A stretch of DNA of 64,000 bases from Apus apus (GCF_020740795.1 NC_067290.1:13932001-13996000), one strand, 5' to 3'. Shown: positions 1 to 15,493, numbered from the stretch's first letter. Program-made: numbers and translations. Notes: a model not told the origin generated them from the sequence alone.

Positions 1-3000
1 TCCTATAATTGTCACATTGCTTGTGAGAAGGATCAGTCTATCAATGGGAGTACACACATGAAACTAGGAACGTTAAAAAACAAAACAAAAACCCAGAATT
101 CCTCCAGAGTCAGCACCATCAGCCAGAATGAATCACTGCCAGACAAACAAGGAAGTTCAACAACTCTGTATTACTAACAGGTATTTCGATCGGGACTTCC
201 CTGTTTCACATAACTTCAGATATTTCAAATACATTTTTATTGCAGAAATTGATTAAATGAAAGCTGATCAAAACTAGTATTTTTTCAAAGCCAGGTATTA
301 CATTGGTAGTAGTAAATGATAACATCCTCTAAATCTAGTCTCTTGAATGTTGACATAACGTGAGAGGAACACTGATATTTGATACATAACAATGCTTTTA
401 TGAACATATAAGGCTAGGATAGTTTGCCCAGTATACATGTTATCACACTATTTGCTTGTTCAGACTAAAGCACACTCAAGTTTCTGCAAAATAAGCAGCT
501 CTACGTTTTCTTTACTTTCAAAGAAAAAACTTAAATGCAAGTAATATGAATTTAACTGCTCAAGGTATATTGACTCGCACCTTAAAAGGTGTCCAGTGCA
601 GACAAAGAAAGGTGTGAGTGGCTATTTCACTACTGGTGTGCAGGAGAGCACATGGCCTATTTATAAAGGCAAAACAGCATCACACAAATACTCAAACTGG
701 GGACAGAATGATCAACCCTGCTGAAGCCAAAAGAAAGGCAAATCAGGACAGCAGCACAGTTAGCTGTGATATATTGTGTACATATAACTTTCATTATACT
801 TTACTCTTTACTATGAAATTGGAGAACTCAAATCCTAATGGCCACAATTATGGCTGAATTTATCAGTCTTTGTTTTAGATGATCCTCATAGTTAACCTCT
901 ACAGGTTAAACCACCTAAAGCATATCCTGACCTCAAGGGTTTTCTTCACTCTTCAACTCAGCAGGTCATCTGCTTGGCTCAGCACTTGACCCCTCTGTAG
1001 CCATTGTGGTTTTCAAAGTCACTCCGCATCACTGAAATCAAAGGCTGGAACTCTCACTAACAACACTAAAACTCCTCTGTCCCCTTCAGCTCCTTAAATC
1101 TACAGTTTGGCCTCTGGTAACCCACTGCACAGGGCTCTAGTTCTACATATTAGGAAACATCTGTTTGGACATGACGTTTTGCTACTAGGTTTTAATGGCA
1201 ATAATTCAAAGTATTTTTCAATGCTACTGAGTTAGTCTTATTAAGTATTCTTAATCAAACACATTGATCCCTTTTGAAAAAGTGCATCCATACACAGGAA
1301 CAGAAGACAATATGAAGCTTTAATGGCCATTTAGACAGACAGGATAAAGAAAATACAGCTATTAATTTAAATGTGATTGAAGTTCATAAAGCATTCCTAC
1401 CTACCTTAAACACTCAAGGGAAAAATAACCAAATTCCTTACTTGTGCTTCAACAGGATACAGAAACAAGATGAAAACACTGATTTTTATAATCACTGTCC
1501 TAATCAAATGTTTCTGGCACTCTCTATATAAAGTGAAGAACTACAAAAACACATTTTAGTGTTCTTTGAAAAGCATATGAGCAAGAAGAAAAGGTTTTTA
1601 GTGACTCACTCTAGATGCTGTGTAACATTAAGTAAGTTTTGTCTAGGCAGTGCTTAGGAGAAAGAAATCTTTTGTTATTCCAAACCTTTGTCCTTTAAAT
1701 GGGAGTATGAGAAATAACCACTATTTACATTTGATTTATTCTTGAAGAATTCTAGAGAAGGCACTTTCAGTATGAAGGAGCTCACAGGCAACATTGAGGA
1801 AAAAAAGGCAGTGCCTAGTTCCTTCTAAAAGCTTTCCCATATAAGAGACCCAATGATCTGCATCAGTATTCTCAGGCCTTGATGCAAGATATTACAGTTT
1901 TTATAATTTTTTTCCCCCTGAAACTACTTCCTTGACTGGAGGAAAATATTTCAAATCTCCAGCCAGAAAAATCCATTAAAGAAGGGCCTTAAAGACAGCC
2001 TCAGAATGTAAGAATTTGAGCTGGATTTTATCTGCCTAGTCTGTAGTTTTATCCCAAAGCTCTCCCTACACTTTAATCAAGACACTGATATCAACTTTAC
2101 TCCTCACTTGCCTCCCTGATCCATTACAGTCACTCACCTTTTCCCTTACCAACAGGCACCCTTCCCTTTTTATTTATGTGAGCCTCTCCTTAATACATGT
2201 ACATCTCAAATTGAAAAAGCCATAATACTAATATGCCCACTCCATGCCATTCATTGTGTTGGTCACTCAGCGACACATTCTACTTGTTCCTTCCCCCTTA
2301 CAGTTGTCACTTCATTTCAAACAAAGGACTTTTAGTTTACACAGCATTGGATGAAAATTACTCCTTCAGGAACAACAACATTAATAACTGATAATTTTAT
2401 CCTCCCAAAAAACCTAGGTGTCAAATTTAAATGACTACATGAGAATGCCTGCTGTCATGGGAAAGAAGTTTCTAGCTACCACATCTACAGGATAAAAGCA
2501 CAAAGCTGACCCAAGCACCAGGAAGCACTCCAAAAGTTCAGAAAGTAAAGAACTCCCTACTTTTTTTTTTTTCAGGTACTTTTTAATGTCTTGGTTTCTA
2601 ACAATTTGAACAGTTAAATTATCAGCTGTGATAATTCAGCTGTACCTGTTCGAAGCTGAAATTTGGCAGTCATTTGGCAATAACTGTGATAGGAGATACC
2701 ACATGGAAGAATCACATAATAAAAATATGTTCTTCCACATGTCTGTAAAGCCTTGCCAGGTTTGAATGTAACATCCTGGATTTTTTTCCTTTGCTACTTC
2801 AAACATACTTCTGCTTTCAGTAAGGCATAAACAGAGAATAAAAAGGTCCACATGAGTAGTTAAGAAACCAAGAGTACTTTGCAAAGAACATAATAGGATT
2901 AGGAGAACAGTAGCATTTCTTGTCACCTTGCTCCCTATTTTTGAGGTTTAGGGTTTACTTGAATTATTCAGGAAAGCGTCTTACAGAACAGCAGCTGATC

Positions 3001-6000
3001 ACAAGCGGAAGGCACAGAACACAAGGACACGCAGAACGTGCCCTCACTGCAAGAAAGGCTGATGAACTCCCTTCACCTCTTCAAAAAGTAGTGTTTTAAT
3101 TACTACTGCAGACTCACTGGAGGAAAATATCGCATCCCAGTCTTCAAAACCTTATTGAACAAGTAAGGAAAAAAACAGTAACAGACTCACAGAAAGCTTG
3201 GAAAGAACACAGGACAGGGAAAGGAAGCACAATTATATGGCTGCAAAAGAATTTCCACATTTAAATGTGAGATTCAACCTTCTAATTCACCAAGATAATA
3301 ATGTCACAAGGACAACTTATCTCAAGACATCTAATTACTTCGATGTTGCCTAAACGGGACTTAATACAATTCCTTCTATTACATGGCTGCTGTTAAAGAC
3401 AAACTTGATTTTTTTTTTTCTTTTCCCTGCAGCTATATTTGCAACAACTACACAGTTTTCCCTTCAGGGAAAACAACAGATTTGTAAGCCTAAGCCATTA
3501 TTTGAGACAAATATAAGCAATTTCTGCTTAATAAAGAAAATCATTATGCTTTTGCAATTGATGATTTATTAGAGTACCAAGCCAAGTGATGAAGCCTGAC
3601 AGTCTGCACAACCATCTTGACAGAGAAAAGCTTCAATAGCTACAGGAATGAACTCTGCACTGTATTTTCATTTGTCTTCAAACTTCCCTGTGGATAAAAG
3701 TATTAAATGCATTTTAACATTTGTCTGAGCAGCACTGTCTTAGATAATTTTCTACAGAGCATCTCAGTTTAGATGTTTCACTTACAATGCAAATAAGCAA
3801 CAAGAAAAAGTAACATATGACCTTTTGTCTAAATATGTTGTTTGCCTTCAACAAGAACTGCCTTCCTTCCTATCCCCTGGGGACTCTTTACATGAACGAT
3901 TTTGCATCTGAAGTTCCTTACCTGAACTTCACGTATGTCTGAGCTAACAAAATACCATAGCTTGGTAAATTAACCTATATTTCAAGACTTTGAAATTAAG
4001 TTTTCATCAGAACTGGATATTGATACAGCTCACTGTTCTCCATTCTAAACACTCTTCATCATTATTTTCCTCAGTCAATAACATTTTTGCTCCTCACAGA
4101 GGAACTGTGACTCTAAGGTAAACCTGTTCACATCCTTTAAGCACTTCACCTGAGTGCTCTGCAGTGGTTCGAAACTGGACTTAGATACCAATATAATAGC
4201 AAGGTCTCTTCCTTAAAGGTGTGCTTTTCAGACACTCTCCTGTATCTTCTGTATCCCAAACTATTCTATGATCCTTGTAGCTCCTGGATTTAAAGCCTGG
4301 AAACCCTGGTAATTCTGGATCCTACTTAACACTTGCTGAATTTCATCAGAACTTGTTCCTGGACAGTAAGTGGTCCAGAAAAGTCTGAAATTACCAAGGC
4401 TATAAATTACAGATTATATACTATCACTAAGCAGATGACAAAGCCACAAGGGAGTAGAGAGAGCTGAACATCCACTGCATAAAAACAAATAGCAACATAT
4501 ATAATCCTTTCAATGAAAATTTAATCAGAAAATGTCAAATTATGGTATATATGCAAAGATCCCTCATATGCAGCAAATTATTCTGAAATGCAAGTTTATC
4601 AGCAACTATACAGCTCATGTTCTTCATGTATGTGCTCTATAAATGAACACTTCAGAACAGCAGCAGCTCAAACCTTAAGGAATTTCAGCCATTGCAGACC
4701 TGGGCAGGGCTTATCTTTGCAGTTCATTCTACTTGCCCTGCAGCTGAACTTAATCTATTAATATATAACTGTAAGGAAAGATTTCCTCTAGAGACAGCAA
4801 TGTACTTCAAACAATAGGTAGCTGGTATTATTTTCATCTCACAGACAAAGCAAGTGATCACATAACAGCTCTTCTGATCTCCAGACACCTTATCCTCTAA
4901 ACCACACTTCATTCCATTGGGCTCAAATACAATTTCTCCTAAATCAGACCCCCCACCTGAAGCACAAGATAAAATATGAATCAGATCCTCAAAGCACATC
5001 ATGCTTCTTCTCTTAAATATATTCTGAAGTACAAAACATGATAGAAACATGAGATGAAGATATAAAAAAGCAGCACAAGAACACCAATTAAACTGCTACT
5101 TTGGTAAAGTGAATAATAGAGTCCTAATAATCCTACCAAAGTCAGTCTCTTCAACCTTTCTAACTCTTCAAGTCAGAATGGTTAGCAACACAAAAATCTA
5201 GATCTTTTGCTCTTAAATGCAGGAGAAAATGGTCCATTTTAAAAATCTGTTAAAAATACCTTTTACATAGTGATTTGGGGCTTGATGTGGGTGTATTAGT
5301 CAGCTACAACCAGTCCCAGAGGACAACAGCACAAGCCATTCTCCTCAACTGTGTAGCTCCACTATTATTTTCATCCTGATGCTACTCTCCCATCACCCCT
5401 GCAACACCACCCACCTGACATGTATACGTACACTAATAAATGCTTAGATAAAAACACCCACCACCTTCAAACTGAACCACTTCCTCATTACTGTGGTAAC
5501 TGCATATTAAGCTGGAGAGTTAAGAAAAGATAAGCCCAACCTTTTCAATCTATCCTACCTGACAGCTAAGAAACTTCTATGACAATTAAAATACCTACCA
5601 CACCAGCTGCACACATTAATTAGTATTGTAAAGCAAAACCAAGTGGTGCTCAATTCAGAGCTGCCCTGAACCTCAGCTGGGTAGCTTATGTGCTTCTCTG
5701 GATCACAGCTAAAGTCAGCAGATTGTGGATTAAAACCGGAAAGTTGGGAAATCATGTAATTTTTATACACACATCTGAAAGTAATAACCATCATTAGTGC
5801 ACATTCAAATGTATCTGGAAATAAGGCAATAGAAATCTTCATAGGACTGGGATACCACTGTGCCATGGTAAAAGAATTTATTAAAAATAACAATTCGAAG
5901 CCTCTCTATGAAGATTTATCAATCTGTTAGTCTCTCTTCACAATAACACAATATCATAGGTGTCAATACAAAGATAATTAGCTGTTTTAACATCTGTGAC

Positions 6001-9000
6001 ATATTTCAGTATTGCTGATTTATCAAGCTTCTCAGAAAAATGCACCTGCTACTGAAATTCCAGCCAAGACTTGTAGTCCATGTAGTATTTTCAGGATCTG
6101 AACAACAGCTTTGTATTCATGTCAAAATAAGAAAAGCTAAGTGATCTGGCATGACTTTGTCAATCAATGCACAATTTAAATTACAAAATTATAATTGCAT
6201 GCTGTCAAGTGAAAAAAGTTCTAGCCAACAGTTTCTTTAGGGTTTTTCTTCAGGTAGTTGTTGGTTTTTTAGTACTGTTTTTATGTTCCTGCAGTATCTT
6301 CAATGAAGTATTTTTGTAACTTTATTTTAATGAAGCTACAAAGAAGAAAGCAGAGTACACTTCCTGGCAACAAATCACTATTGGGCTCTGTTTAGAGAGG
6401 TTTTTTCAGTTGCTTCAACTACAATGCATATGATGCATTTTGCCAAAACAACAATGCTACTGATATTAAAAAGGGCATAGAATTAAAACTATAATTATTC
6501 CTAATGCCCAAAGAAGTGTCCCTCAAACCACAGAGACAGTTAACAGTTGAGAGAGCAATCAGTCAGCTTACCCAGAATGGGCCAACATTCCAGTCGACCT
6601 TCTCAAGGTCATCATTAGTTCATTTTTCTCAAGAAAAAGCAATCAGAATCTGATTTTTCCTCCCTCCTTTCCAGTATTACTAAAATTGCATGTCTAGGCA
6701 AGTTGTACGAGCTCCCTTAGAACTCCTCAAACAAGTCCCGCATGAAGAAAATAAAAATTTGTGAAAAGAACTTAAGCTGTGAAAAAGTTCTCTCTTTAGC
6801 CACTAATCAAAACAATTTCAGAGGTTTTTATATGTAATTAAGTTAATTAGGTCACCTTAGCAGATGCTGTTATCACTTTTCAGTTTCATTACTGCTCAGC
6901 AGAACAAACAGAATAATTCTTCTGTGCCACTTTACGGCATTGCAGACAATATATCTGTAAAAACAAATCCTCTGTAGGTACTTCAAAAATACGAGTTTCA
7001 GAGTGCATCAGCTTATTTCTCTTGACAAACTAAGTGCTGAAATACTAAGTTAACTGCCAAGAACTCAACACAAACAACTTTGGGACACTGACCAGAAAAA
7101 TGCTATCATATATAACAATTTCATATAGTCAGATGTAATAATCTGAAGAGGTAAGTAATAAGCCTCTCAAAGCCAAATATTATTTCTTCATAAAACTGCA
7201 ATCAAATTTTACAGGTTTTTCACTATGTAGTTTGCGTCAGGTAAACCTAGGTAAAAAGTGTACCAAAAATTCTCAGTATGCACATTGAATGCTGCATTAA
7301 AATTCCAGCAATAACAGGAAGTTTGTTCAAAGTGGCCCAAACCAACTGTTACTCCCTCCCTGCCCCTCCAACATCCCAAGCACACAAACATTTCCAGAAT
7401 TTCTGCCTGTCTGTAATTTTAAAATACATAGTAAAAAGAGTGATTTTTGAAAATAGCATCCAAACACATCACCACAGTTACCAGGTACGATAAATGTGAC
7501 TTCATCTCAAGAAGGATATGTAGCACTTCCTGGTATCTGCAGACCTCATGTTTGAAATGAAAATCTACACAGGTTTGGTATTGTGAATAAATCAAAATGT
7601 TTAAACAAAAGCTATTAGAAAAGAGGTGAGCCACAGATATTCAACAGATACAGACCACAGTGTAGATCTGAACTACAAAGAGCTAGTTACAGTGGTTTAG
7701 TCATCTACTTAGTCCCACGTTTTAAAATAGCTTGCCAATTTTTTAATGTCTTGGCATTTGCTGCATACTGTTAGTCTTTTGAATTACTGTACATTCAAGT
7801 ATGTAGAATACATAGTTCCAGGGGAATTCCATTATAACTTATGAAAAATGAATCTTACCACGTACTAGTGGTAACACATCAAGTTCCTGTTGTGCCCACA
7901 GACGAGTTTACCCCAAGTATTTAACTTGTGTCTTACTAAAGAATCTGAACTCTGAAACTGTACATTTCCTAAAACCTGGTAAGAATCTAAAAGAAATTCA
8001 CTGCAGAAAATTCAGCCATTTTCTTACGGTTTTAGTTTGATGACTGCACTCATGTGCTTCTACTTGTATTATGATATTTTTAAGTTACTATTTTTATGCC
8101 TTTTTATGCCTTCCCTGATTAAATAAATGATTAAGAATTAAAACTCACAACTTTATGATAAAAGATTGTAATTTAAACACCACACTATTAGAACAGTTGA
8201 AGAACAAGTTGGATAAACAATAGATTTACATCCAAAAATATGCCTAAAGCACACACAATTTCTTCTCTGAATATCTTGACATTTCAACTTCATTTTTGGT
8301 ATGGAAAAAAAAAACAAGTGAAAAATGGCATTTATTGATTAAAAATAAATTCACCCAGACCTTGCTAGAGAACACACAGGATAGATTCCTTCAACTAGTT
8401 CAAAATAGCTTCTGGTTTTGGCACAAGCACCAATCTTGACTAACTGTGGCTTACAGATTAATACAGCAATGAAAACAATAAAAGCTATTCTCAGCAGACA
8501 GCCTCTCCTGAAAGCTGTCAGGTTGAGAGTCAAGTAATGTAATCTGAAAAGGAGCCACACAAGTCCCTGCCACACCATTCCAGCAATATGCATCAGCTCT
8601 AGAGGCATTGGCAGTAACTCAAGAGTTAAATATTTTTACTCTGACAGGAACATCTCTTTAAGCCATCTGCAAATTTCTATCTTGTAACCATTTGTCCACC
8701 AGAAGCTGGACTAAAGCTAAAAATATACTATATATTAAGAAATACCTGTTAAAGAAGGAGCAAAGATGAACAGAGTAAAAGGAGAAAACAAGGAAGAAAG
8801 GATAGAGGAACACAGACGCACATAAACAGTAACAACATAAGGAATAACCAACATAAGGATATTCCCAAGAGGACAAAACCAGCAGGGAAAATCTCAAAGG
8901 AGACACGAACACGGTAAAGTATAGACAGACCCAAGCTAGGACATCTGGACTCATGCACAAACAAAGCTAGTTGACAGCATGTGGCTCTGTCTGGGAGCAG

Positions 9001-11083
9001 ACCTCAGTGCTTGAGTTTCCATCTGATTATTATTGCCTGGAAACAAAGGAGGTTTGAGTTCAGATTAGGATAACATTACAGCTTTCTTCTGTGTTATACT
9101 TCCATAATTCACTGCCATATCTTACCTTTCACAGTGTAGTAAGCAAGCACAAGTAATAGGAGTTTGGTTCACCCATGATTTGGTAAACTCAATGCAGAAC
9201 TACTGTTTCCACCAAGCACTACCTCCAACCACCATAACAAGATGGGGAAGACAGGCATGTCGACATCTCTCTCTCACACCTCATGACTCAACCCCTATGC
9301 CATGACCCCAGACATTAACTACACCAAATTGTCCCTGTGTGATTCAACAGAACTGACATGCCTAGGGCAGGTGACTTCAATCTACCAGTCTGCAATTTCA
9401 TTACTGATGTTTGCTTTCATTTTAAAGGCTTACTACAACTTACTTTGCATACTATCTGGTTTCACTGATACCATGCTTGGCTTTTGATAGCAGCACTTGC
9501 TGTACCAATGAAAATAAATACCACTAAATTACTATCACAACCCAAGAACGGTCTAAATAATATATTTCTGAATACAGGCAAGTAGATAAAGATGGACAGC
9601 CTGGAAGACAAAACCAACATTACTAATAAAAAATACAAAAAGGAAAAATAACCAAGCCTATAGCCCAAATATAAAGGCATTAATACCACAGAATTAAATG
9701 TCAGTTAGAAGCACTAGCTGCTAAACACAAGCTGTTCATTTGCAGTGGTCAAATTATGCTTTAAAATTACTCAACAAAATTAAGATTCAGGTACTCCCAT
9801 ACCCTCACACCAAGTCACAATAGGACAGTTTTCTTTCTTTAAAGCCTCGTTCCAGTCACAGCATGGGACTGAACAATGTTATTGTTTGCATAGTCTGACA
9901 GTATAGCTAAAGCATTATTAAAAGACAAAATCCCAACACCCTCACAACAATGCCACTGTATTTTGCATTTTTGAATAATCATTTACCCTGATAAAAAGAC
10001 AAACTTTATTAAATAACTTCTGACCATCTGACAATAATCTGAAAAACAACACTAGCCCTTTGTCCCAGGGGTGGGCTGGTTCAGGTACTTCAGCTCTTCC
10101 TACTGTGCCTTGCTCCCCCAGCTCATTTACTGACATGGATGCAGAGCAGAGCTGTCCTTCCCCTCCCTGCTGCCAGCAGTGGGGGAGAAGGGAGTAAAAC
10201 ATGACAGAAGCAGACAGTGGAGAGTAACCACACTCACCTGCTCTCCCCTAACAGCCATACCTTGCTGCCACTGCAGGTGACAGACCAACATCTGACCAGC
10301 AGGCTTTAACCCCCTGTTCTAGTCCTTCCAGGATTCACAGTGCAACTGTAATCCCTGGAAATACCCATGAAAGAGATAGAGTTCACATCAAAACAAAACC
10401 TATGTGCATTATCATAATATCTTACCATTTAATAATACCTCTGACAGAAAATCCTCAGTGTTGGAGCTCTTCATACCTGACAACCTTAAACAAAAAGCCA
10501 TATTAAGCAGATTTGAATGCCTCAGCTGATTGCATGGTAGTTGCCAGGACTCTTTATTCCTCTCAGGTGAGCAGTAAAAAATACTACCAGCTGAAGTCAT
10601 GTGATGGCCTACATTCATTGACTTGATGGTGTCCAGCTTGTTCTCCTGACTTCATGAGACAACTTCAGCTGCAAATCAAGATGGAAAAAAAAAACTAACC
10701 ATCACTCCTCCTTGCCCAAGCCAGTCCACAAATACGTGAATTCTCTTCAGTGCCTCTGTTCTGTACAAGAACAGGATGTTGGTCTCCTGAAGCAAAAAAT
10801 AAACACCAAAAAATCAAACTGAATTGTTTTGAGAGACCTTAAAAACAAGCCAAGAAATCAGAAAATTACACTCGTGTTCTTTCACAGCACAGTTCTCTCT
10901 TCAGTACTCACAGAAACATAAAACCAACTATGAATAGGACCGCAGCAAATGGAAAATTGCATCAACACACACACTTCCTTGTTGTGCCATCGCATTAACT
11001 TTGCAAAGCAAAGCTGTCATAAGGGGAAGTAGAACACTTATATTGCCCAAGATCAACCCTGGCAGCTTACATGCTGAAACCCA

Positions 11084-11106
11084 GTGTGTGTGTGTGTGTG
11101 TGTGTG
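11084..11106. repeat. (GT)n microsatellite
   Basis: This is an uninterrupted run of eleven and a half GT units. It lies in non-coding sequence about 4 kb left of the CpG island and is likely to vary in length between individuals. Confidence 0.9.
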
Positions 11107-14100
11107 CAGTAAATACCATAAAACATTTTCTGTACATTGAAATTCTTCTGAAAAACGAATGAACCCAAGTCTACCTCAACAATCTCAAAATGTTCTAAAT
11201 GCAGGAATAAGTCTTCTACTCTCAACAAAAGGAAGCAGCAGGGTATCTGTAAGACCTTGAGAGATCCTTGGGTTCCTTTTATATGTAGCCCAGATTTTCA
11301 GTCTTTTAGTAACTCCTAGATTACATTTGCAAGTCTTCTATACAAACATCTAAAATAGATTTTATGCAAGTGGCCAAGATTTTAATGCAATTAATTTCTC
11401 AAGGGGCAGGTCTTTAAACAAACAAACCCAACATCAAACATCACCAGAATCAGCAATGCTCTAGGCAGGCATCTCACCAAAACTGCGAGGAAATTATTTT
11501 CTTGCCTGGTTTATAAGCGAATCATATATAAACACTCCTTCAAATGAGTAAAACTGCAGAATGATTGGGACACAACTCGTATCTCAGTTTTAATCTCAAA
11601 TTCTTAAGGCTTGCATCTGATAACAAAAACCACTCTGCAATAACTTGCATATACAAATATGTAGAAAATTTACATGCTTCTGACACCAGAATCTTCCCCA
11701 GAACTGTTGACTAACTTACATATCTCTTCCCTCAGGAAAAACAAAAGAAATTCAGCACTTCGTTTAAACTCTTCTAAGCACAGAAGATGATGCCACTCTA
11801 AATTCTAAAACACAATAGAGATGACAGCTCCTCCTAGATGCAGCAGCTAACCAGTGTCTCACTTGCAGATTGTCTTCATGACCCAGTTACAGCTGTCAGC
11901 AGGCACAAAGGCTTGCTCACCTGCAACAAAGTAGGAAAGACCAACTCAGCTGCAAGTCCCAATAAATGGCATGCTGACTAATACAAAGATGAAACCCTTC
12001 CTCAGTCAATATAAAAGCTGCAAAGATAAGCAGTAGAAATTAATTATCAAAAGAATCTCTACACTTGCAAGACTTCAGGAAAGGAAGGCTAATTTCTGTT
12101 TTACTTGGAACATGACTCAAAATGCATAAGGCAGCCAGACCTTCATCTGACCAAATTCAGTATCTATGTCACTGCCAATCCATAAAGAGCTCATGTCCTT
12201 TGAGGAGAAAAGTATAGAAAAACTGGAGGAAAAGAATTACTGAGAATGCAAGCCTTTAACCTCAACCTTAAGCAAACACTGAACAAATGACAAAACAACA
12301 CTCAAAACACATCAAAAAGTTAATGTACACAGTAGACCATAGACCCGTGCAGAAGGTAATGGGTGGAAACCCCCATCATCACCAGACTTATCTTTTCACA
12401 TCCCCACTGCTATCAGAAAAGAGGAAATGAGAGAAGGCATTTGGTGGTTAGGCTTGGGAAGGAGACCAATGAAGTCCTGTTACAAAGCGGGGCTGTGAAA
12501 AAGAAGTTGGCAGGAACTGCCATAATTGTTTTCTGTTCTGAAATGACACTTCTGCATAAGTAATTGTCTCTGCATAAATCTGCTACCATCGGGTTTCCTC
12601 AAGGTAACAGGTACTGTAGATACAGTGGTTCATCTCACAAAAGGTGATTACATGCTTTTAGAATATTGTTTTGTACCAGCCTAGCTCCAAAATCTTCAAG
12701 GATCAAGTTTTTCTCTTACACTACAAATTTTTCACTTACATTTGCTACAGAGAGTAGTTTTCGTTTGGTTGATTTTTTTTAAGTAAGGGATGAAAGAACT
12801 ATGCACATAAAAGGGGTCAGAGTCACACCCACCCACTGACCCACCTCCTTATTTTCATCAAGTTAGATGGCAACAAAATTCAGTAGTCACAGGAAAAGCA
12901 TGTTTTCTGGATGGGAAAAATTCAGCTTCAGGAGGCCCTGGTGGTTTATCATCTCCTCCCCAAAGTTTTCCTGGACCAAAGCAGTGCCTTATACCATGGG
13001 TTTGGGAAGCACTGGGCTGTCTATCCAGCTACCCTAGAGATGAAATGTCAAAAGAACACAAAAGTCTCAAGTAGGTTTAAAACATAATATCTAAAGGCAC
13101 ATTTCAGAAAAATTAATCACAGAGAGTAATGCCCACATCCCTGTGTCCTGGCCCCTCTCCACAGCCCTGTTTTTGTGATTGACCTTTTATTTTCCAATAT
13201 TACCCTGTAATCTCAATGAAATCCATCAGGCCTTACCACTTAGCCAGAAGCTGACAGAGAGCACTGCTGTTCTATAAGAACCAATTTTCATCCCTTTGAA
13301 CTCCACTGCCTGTAAAATGTGTTATAAAGCCTTCTGAGCTGCATTAGAATCTATCCTGATGAAAGACAATCTCCAACTGTAAGAGCATTACCACATATTT
13401 TGCACTGCTGAGTTCTAAAAGCAAAATTACAGAAAATTATCAGTCAGCAAGAAAGTCTCAGTACCAGGAAACATTCAAGTTTCTAAAACCATATTTCTGT
13501 ATTAGTTGAGAAGATCCTCCATTTTCTTCCCTGTGGATCAAATTTTTAAATCTTTACTCAGTTCTAATTCAACTTGAACTCACTGACTGAACAAAACCGT
13601 AAAACATAAATAAATCTCTTTAGGCCTTGCAAATTTTTCACAGTCCAAACAAGAAAAGACTACTTGTTTCAGAAAGACTTGGGCTGAAGTGATGCTCTAA
13701 ATAATTGAAATGCAATAGCAGTTAACAAATGGCATACTGCAACATTATATGGTAAGGTCACAAACCCAAAAGGACTCTCTGGCCACTTACACTCCATTAA
13801 ATATCCAAAGAACATACAATTAAATCTGTTTTGCCAAACTTCACTGGAAGTATCAAAATGAGGAAAATTACTTGGGCACAGTTAGATTCTGCTTTTTCAT
13901 CTCTCAGACTAATTTTAGTCTCTCAGACTAACACAACACTCACTACCTGCACATGCATGTAACGTTTCTCAGTTTTCAGTGTAATAGCAATCGACATAAT
14001 TTTAAATGAGGGTCCTCATGCAACTCATTACAGTATTACAGTTAATATTCTGTCCCAAAGCAGGAAAACATTGTTTGTATTTTCCATTTTACAAATTAAT

Positions 14101-15171
14101 CACACTTCAACGTGCATAAGAACATGTACCTGTACAAAACCACAGTTCAGTTTGCAGCAGCAGTAGAAAGGAAATGACCCAAGGCAACTCTGCTCCATTG
14201 CTTTCACCCAAGCTGTGATTGTCATTCTATGCACTAGAGCTCTTTGCTGATGGTTATTTTCTTTTAAAATAAATGACTTCAAATTAAACTCTTCATATAT
14301 AAATAAGCTATTGACAAGGCCAATTTATATACATATTACAGCCTTTCAGATTTGATGTAAAACAGAATAAGAAAGGAAATTCCACATTACCTTACGAAAA
14401 TCAAGTTAAATGCAAAGAAGCCGAACACCAAAAAGGCAGAATTTAACTTTGAGAGATTACTCTACAGCCATCTACCTGCTGGGTCACAGCCCCCAGCAAA
14501 GCTCAGATACCCTCAGCTGCACACCGCAGCCTGTCACCTGCCTGGAGAAAACACCTGCAGTTACCACAGGGACACAGACTCTCATCACTGTTTTCAGCTA
14601 GGGCAGAATGAGATCATTTAAGATGAAAATATGAGAGTAATTACACTTGACCTCTGCAAGTTAAAAATGATGACCAAGGTCTACTCTGGATTCTTACAGG
14701 AGTATGGTGTTGTTTTCTTTGGTTCTTAACACATTCCTGCGCTGCAACGCACCCCTAAAAGACCTCATTTTAACATTAATGATTGCAGTACTGAAGGCTT
14801 CAAGAAAAAACAAGCCCCATTACTCAGAGAAGAGTACAGACTGGCAGAAAGCCCTGGGCAGGTCCCTGAATGCCCTCCAAGGCCTCTAACTTCAAGCACA
14901 TCAGCAAAGACAACCCTGTAGCAAAGCCACTGAGGTGATGGAAGTGCTCACAGAGCTCCAGCCTACACAGCTCTGGCCCCATTATTAAAACAACATCCAC
15001 GGCTTTTAAGCCACCAAAGAGCATTTTAAACGTCTCTCAAAGCGAAAGCTTCGCAAAGGGGTGAGAAACACCAGTGCTGCTCCCCTCTGAGCAGGGCATG
15101 CTCAGAGCGCTCAGTCCCCTGCTCCCCAAACCCAGATGCTCTTCGCATCTCAGCGACCAGTGGGCCACCAG

Positions 15172-15192
15172 TAAATAAATAAATAAACAAAC
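15172..15192. repeat. Short (TAAA)n / (CAAA) repeat at the edge of the CpG island
   Basis: Four TAAA units are followed by a related CAAA-type tract. The repeat sits just left of the point where the sequence turns from A+T-rich to GC-rich. Confidence 0.7.
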
Positions 15193-15493
15193 AGAATGAG
15201 AAACCCACAAAAAACCCACAACACCCACCACACCCTAAAAACCCAATTTCCTCGCCTCAAACGCGGCCCAGCGCCCGCAGCCCCAACACCGCAGCGGCCG
15301 CGGCCTCCCCGCCTCAGCCCCGCGCCAGAGAGCGGGGGGGGGCGGGTCCCGCCACCCCAGCCGAGCGGGTCCCGCCAAGGGGCTCCCCGGCCCCCGCCAG
15401 GCGCGGGCTGAGGCGCTTCCCCCCGGAGAGAGGCGAAGAAGGGGCCAGGCCGGGAGATGAGGCGCCTACAGCCCCGCAGAGCGCGGCCCCGGC

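Larger units (their letters stand above)
1..15200. other. Upstream non-coding region, probably transcribed on the minus strand
   Basis: No coding exon could be recognised on either strand. The longest open frames are about 60-110 codons, A+T-rich, and without familiar motifs or good flanking splice sites. I sampled one 60-base line every 1,200 bases (13 lines, 780 bases) and counted A 299, T 207, G 124, C 150. The PRKCD introns to the right have the reverse bias. Transcribed vertebrate introns usually carry T over A and G over C on the sense strand, so I infer transcription leftwards from the CpG island, at least over 9-15 kb. In mammals RFT1 and then SFMBT1 lie upstream of PRKCD on the opposite strand, but no exon of either was recognised. 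This could be a long first intron, a non-coding divergent transcript or intergenic DNA. Confidence 0.45.

Noticed and set aside
4724..5893. Minus-strand frames of 108 and 112 codons in the upstream region, considered as exons of a divergent gene such as RFT1 or SFMBT1
   Set aside because: The translations match nothing I know of either protein and lack paired splice sites. They look like chance frames.
8658..8964. Minus-strand frames rich in Leu, Phe and Cys that resemble membrane segments
   Set aside because: The hydrophobic look comes from A-rich, C-poor sequence read on the opposite strand, and two overlapping frames show the same bias.
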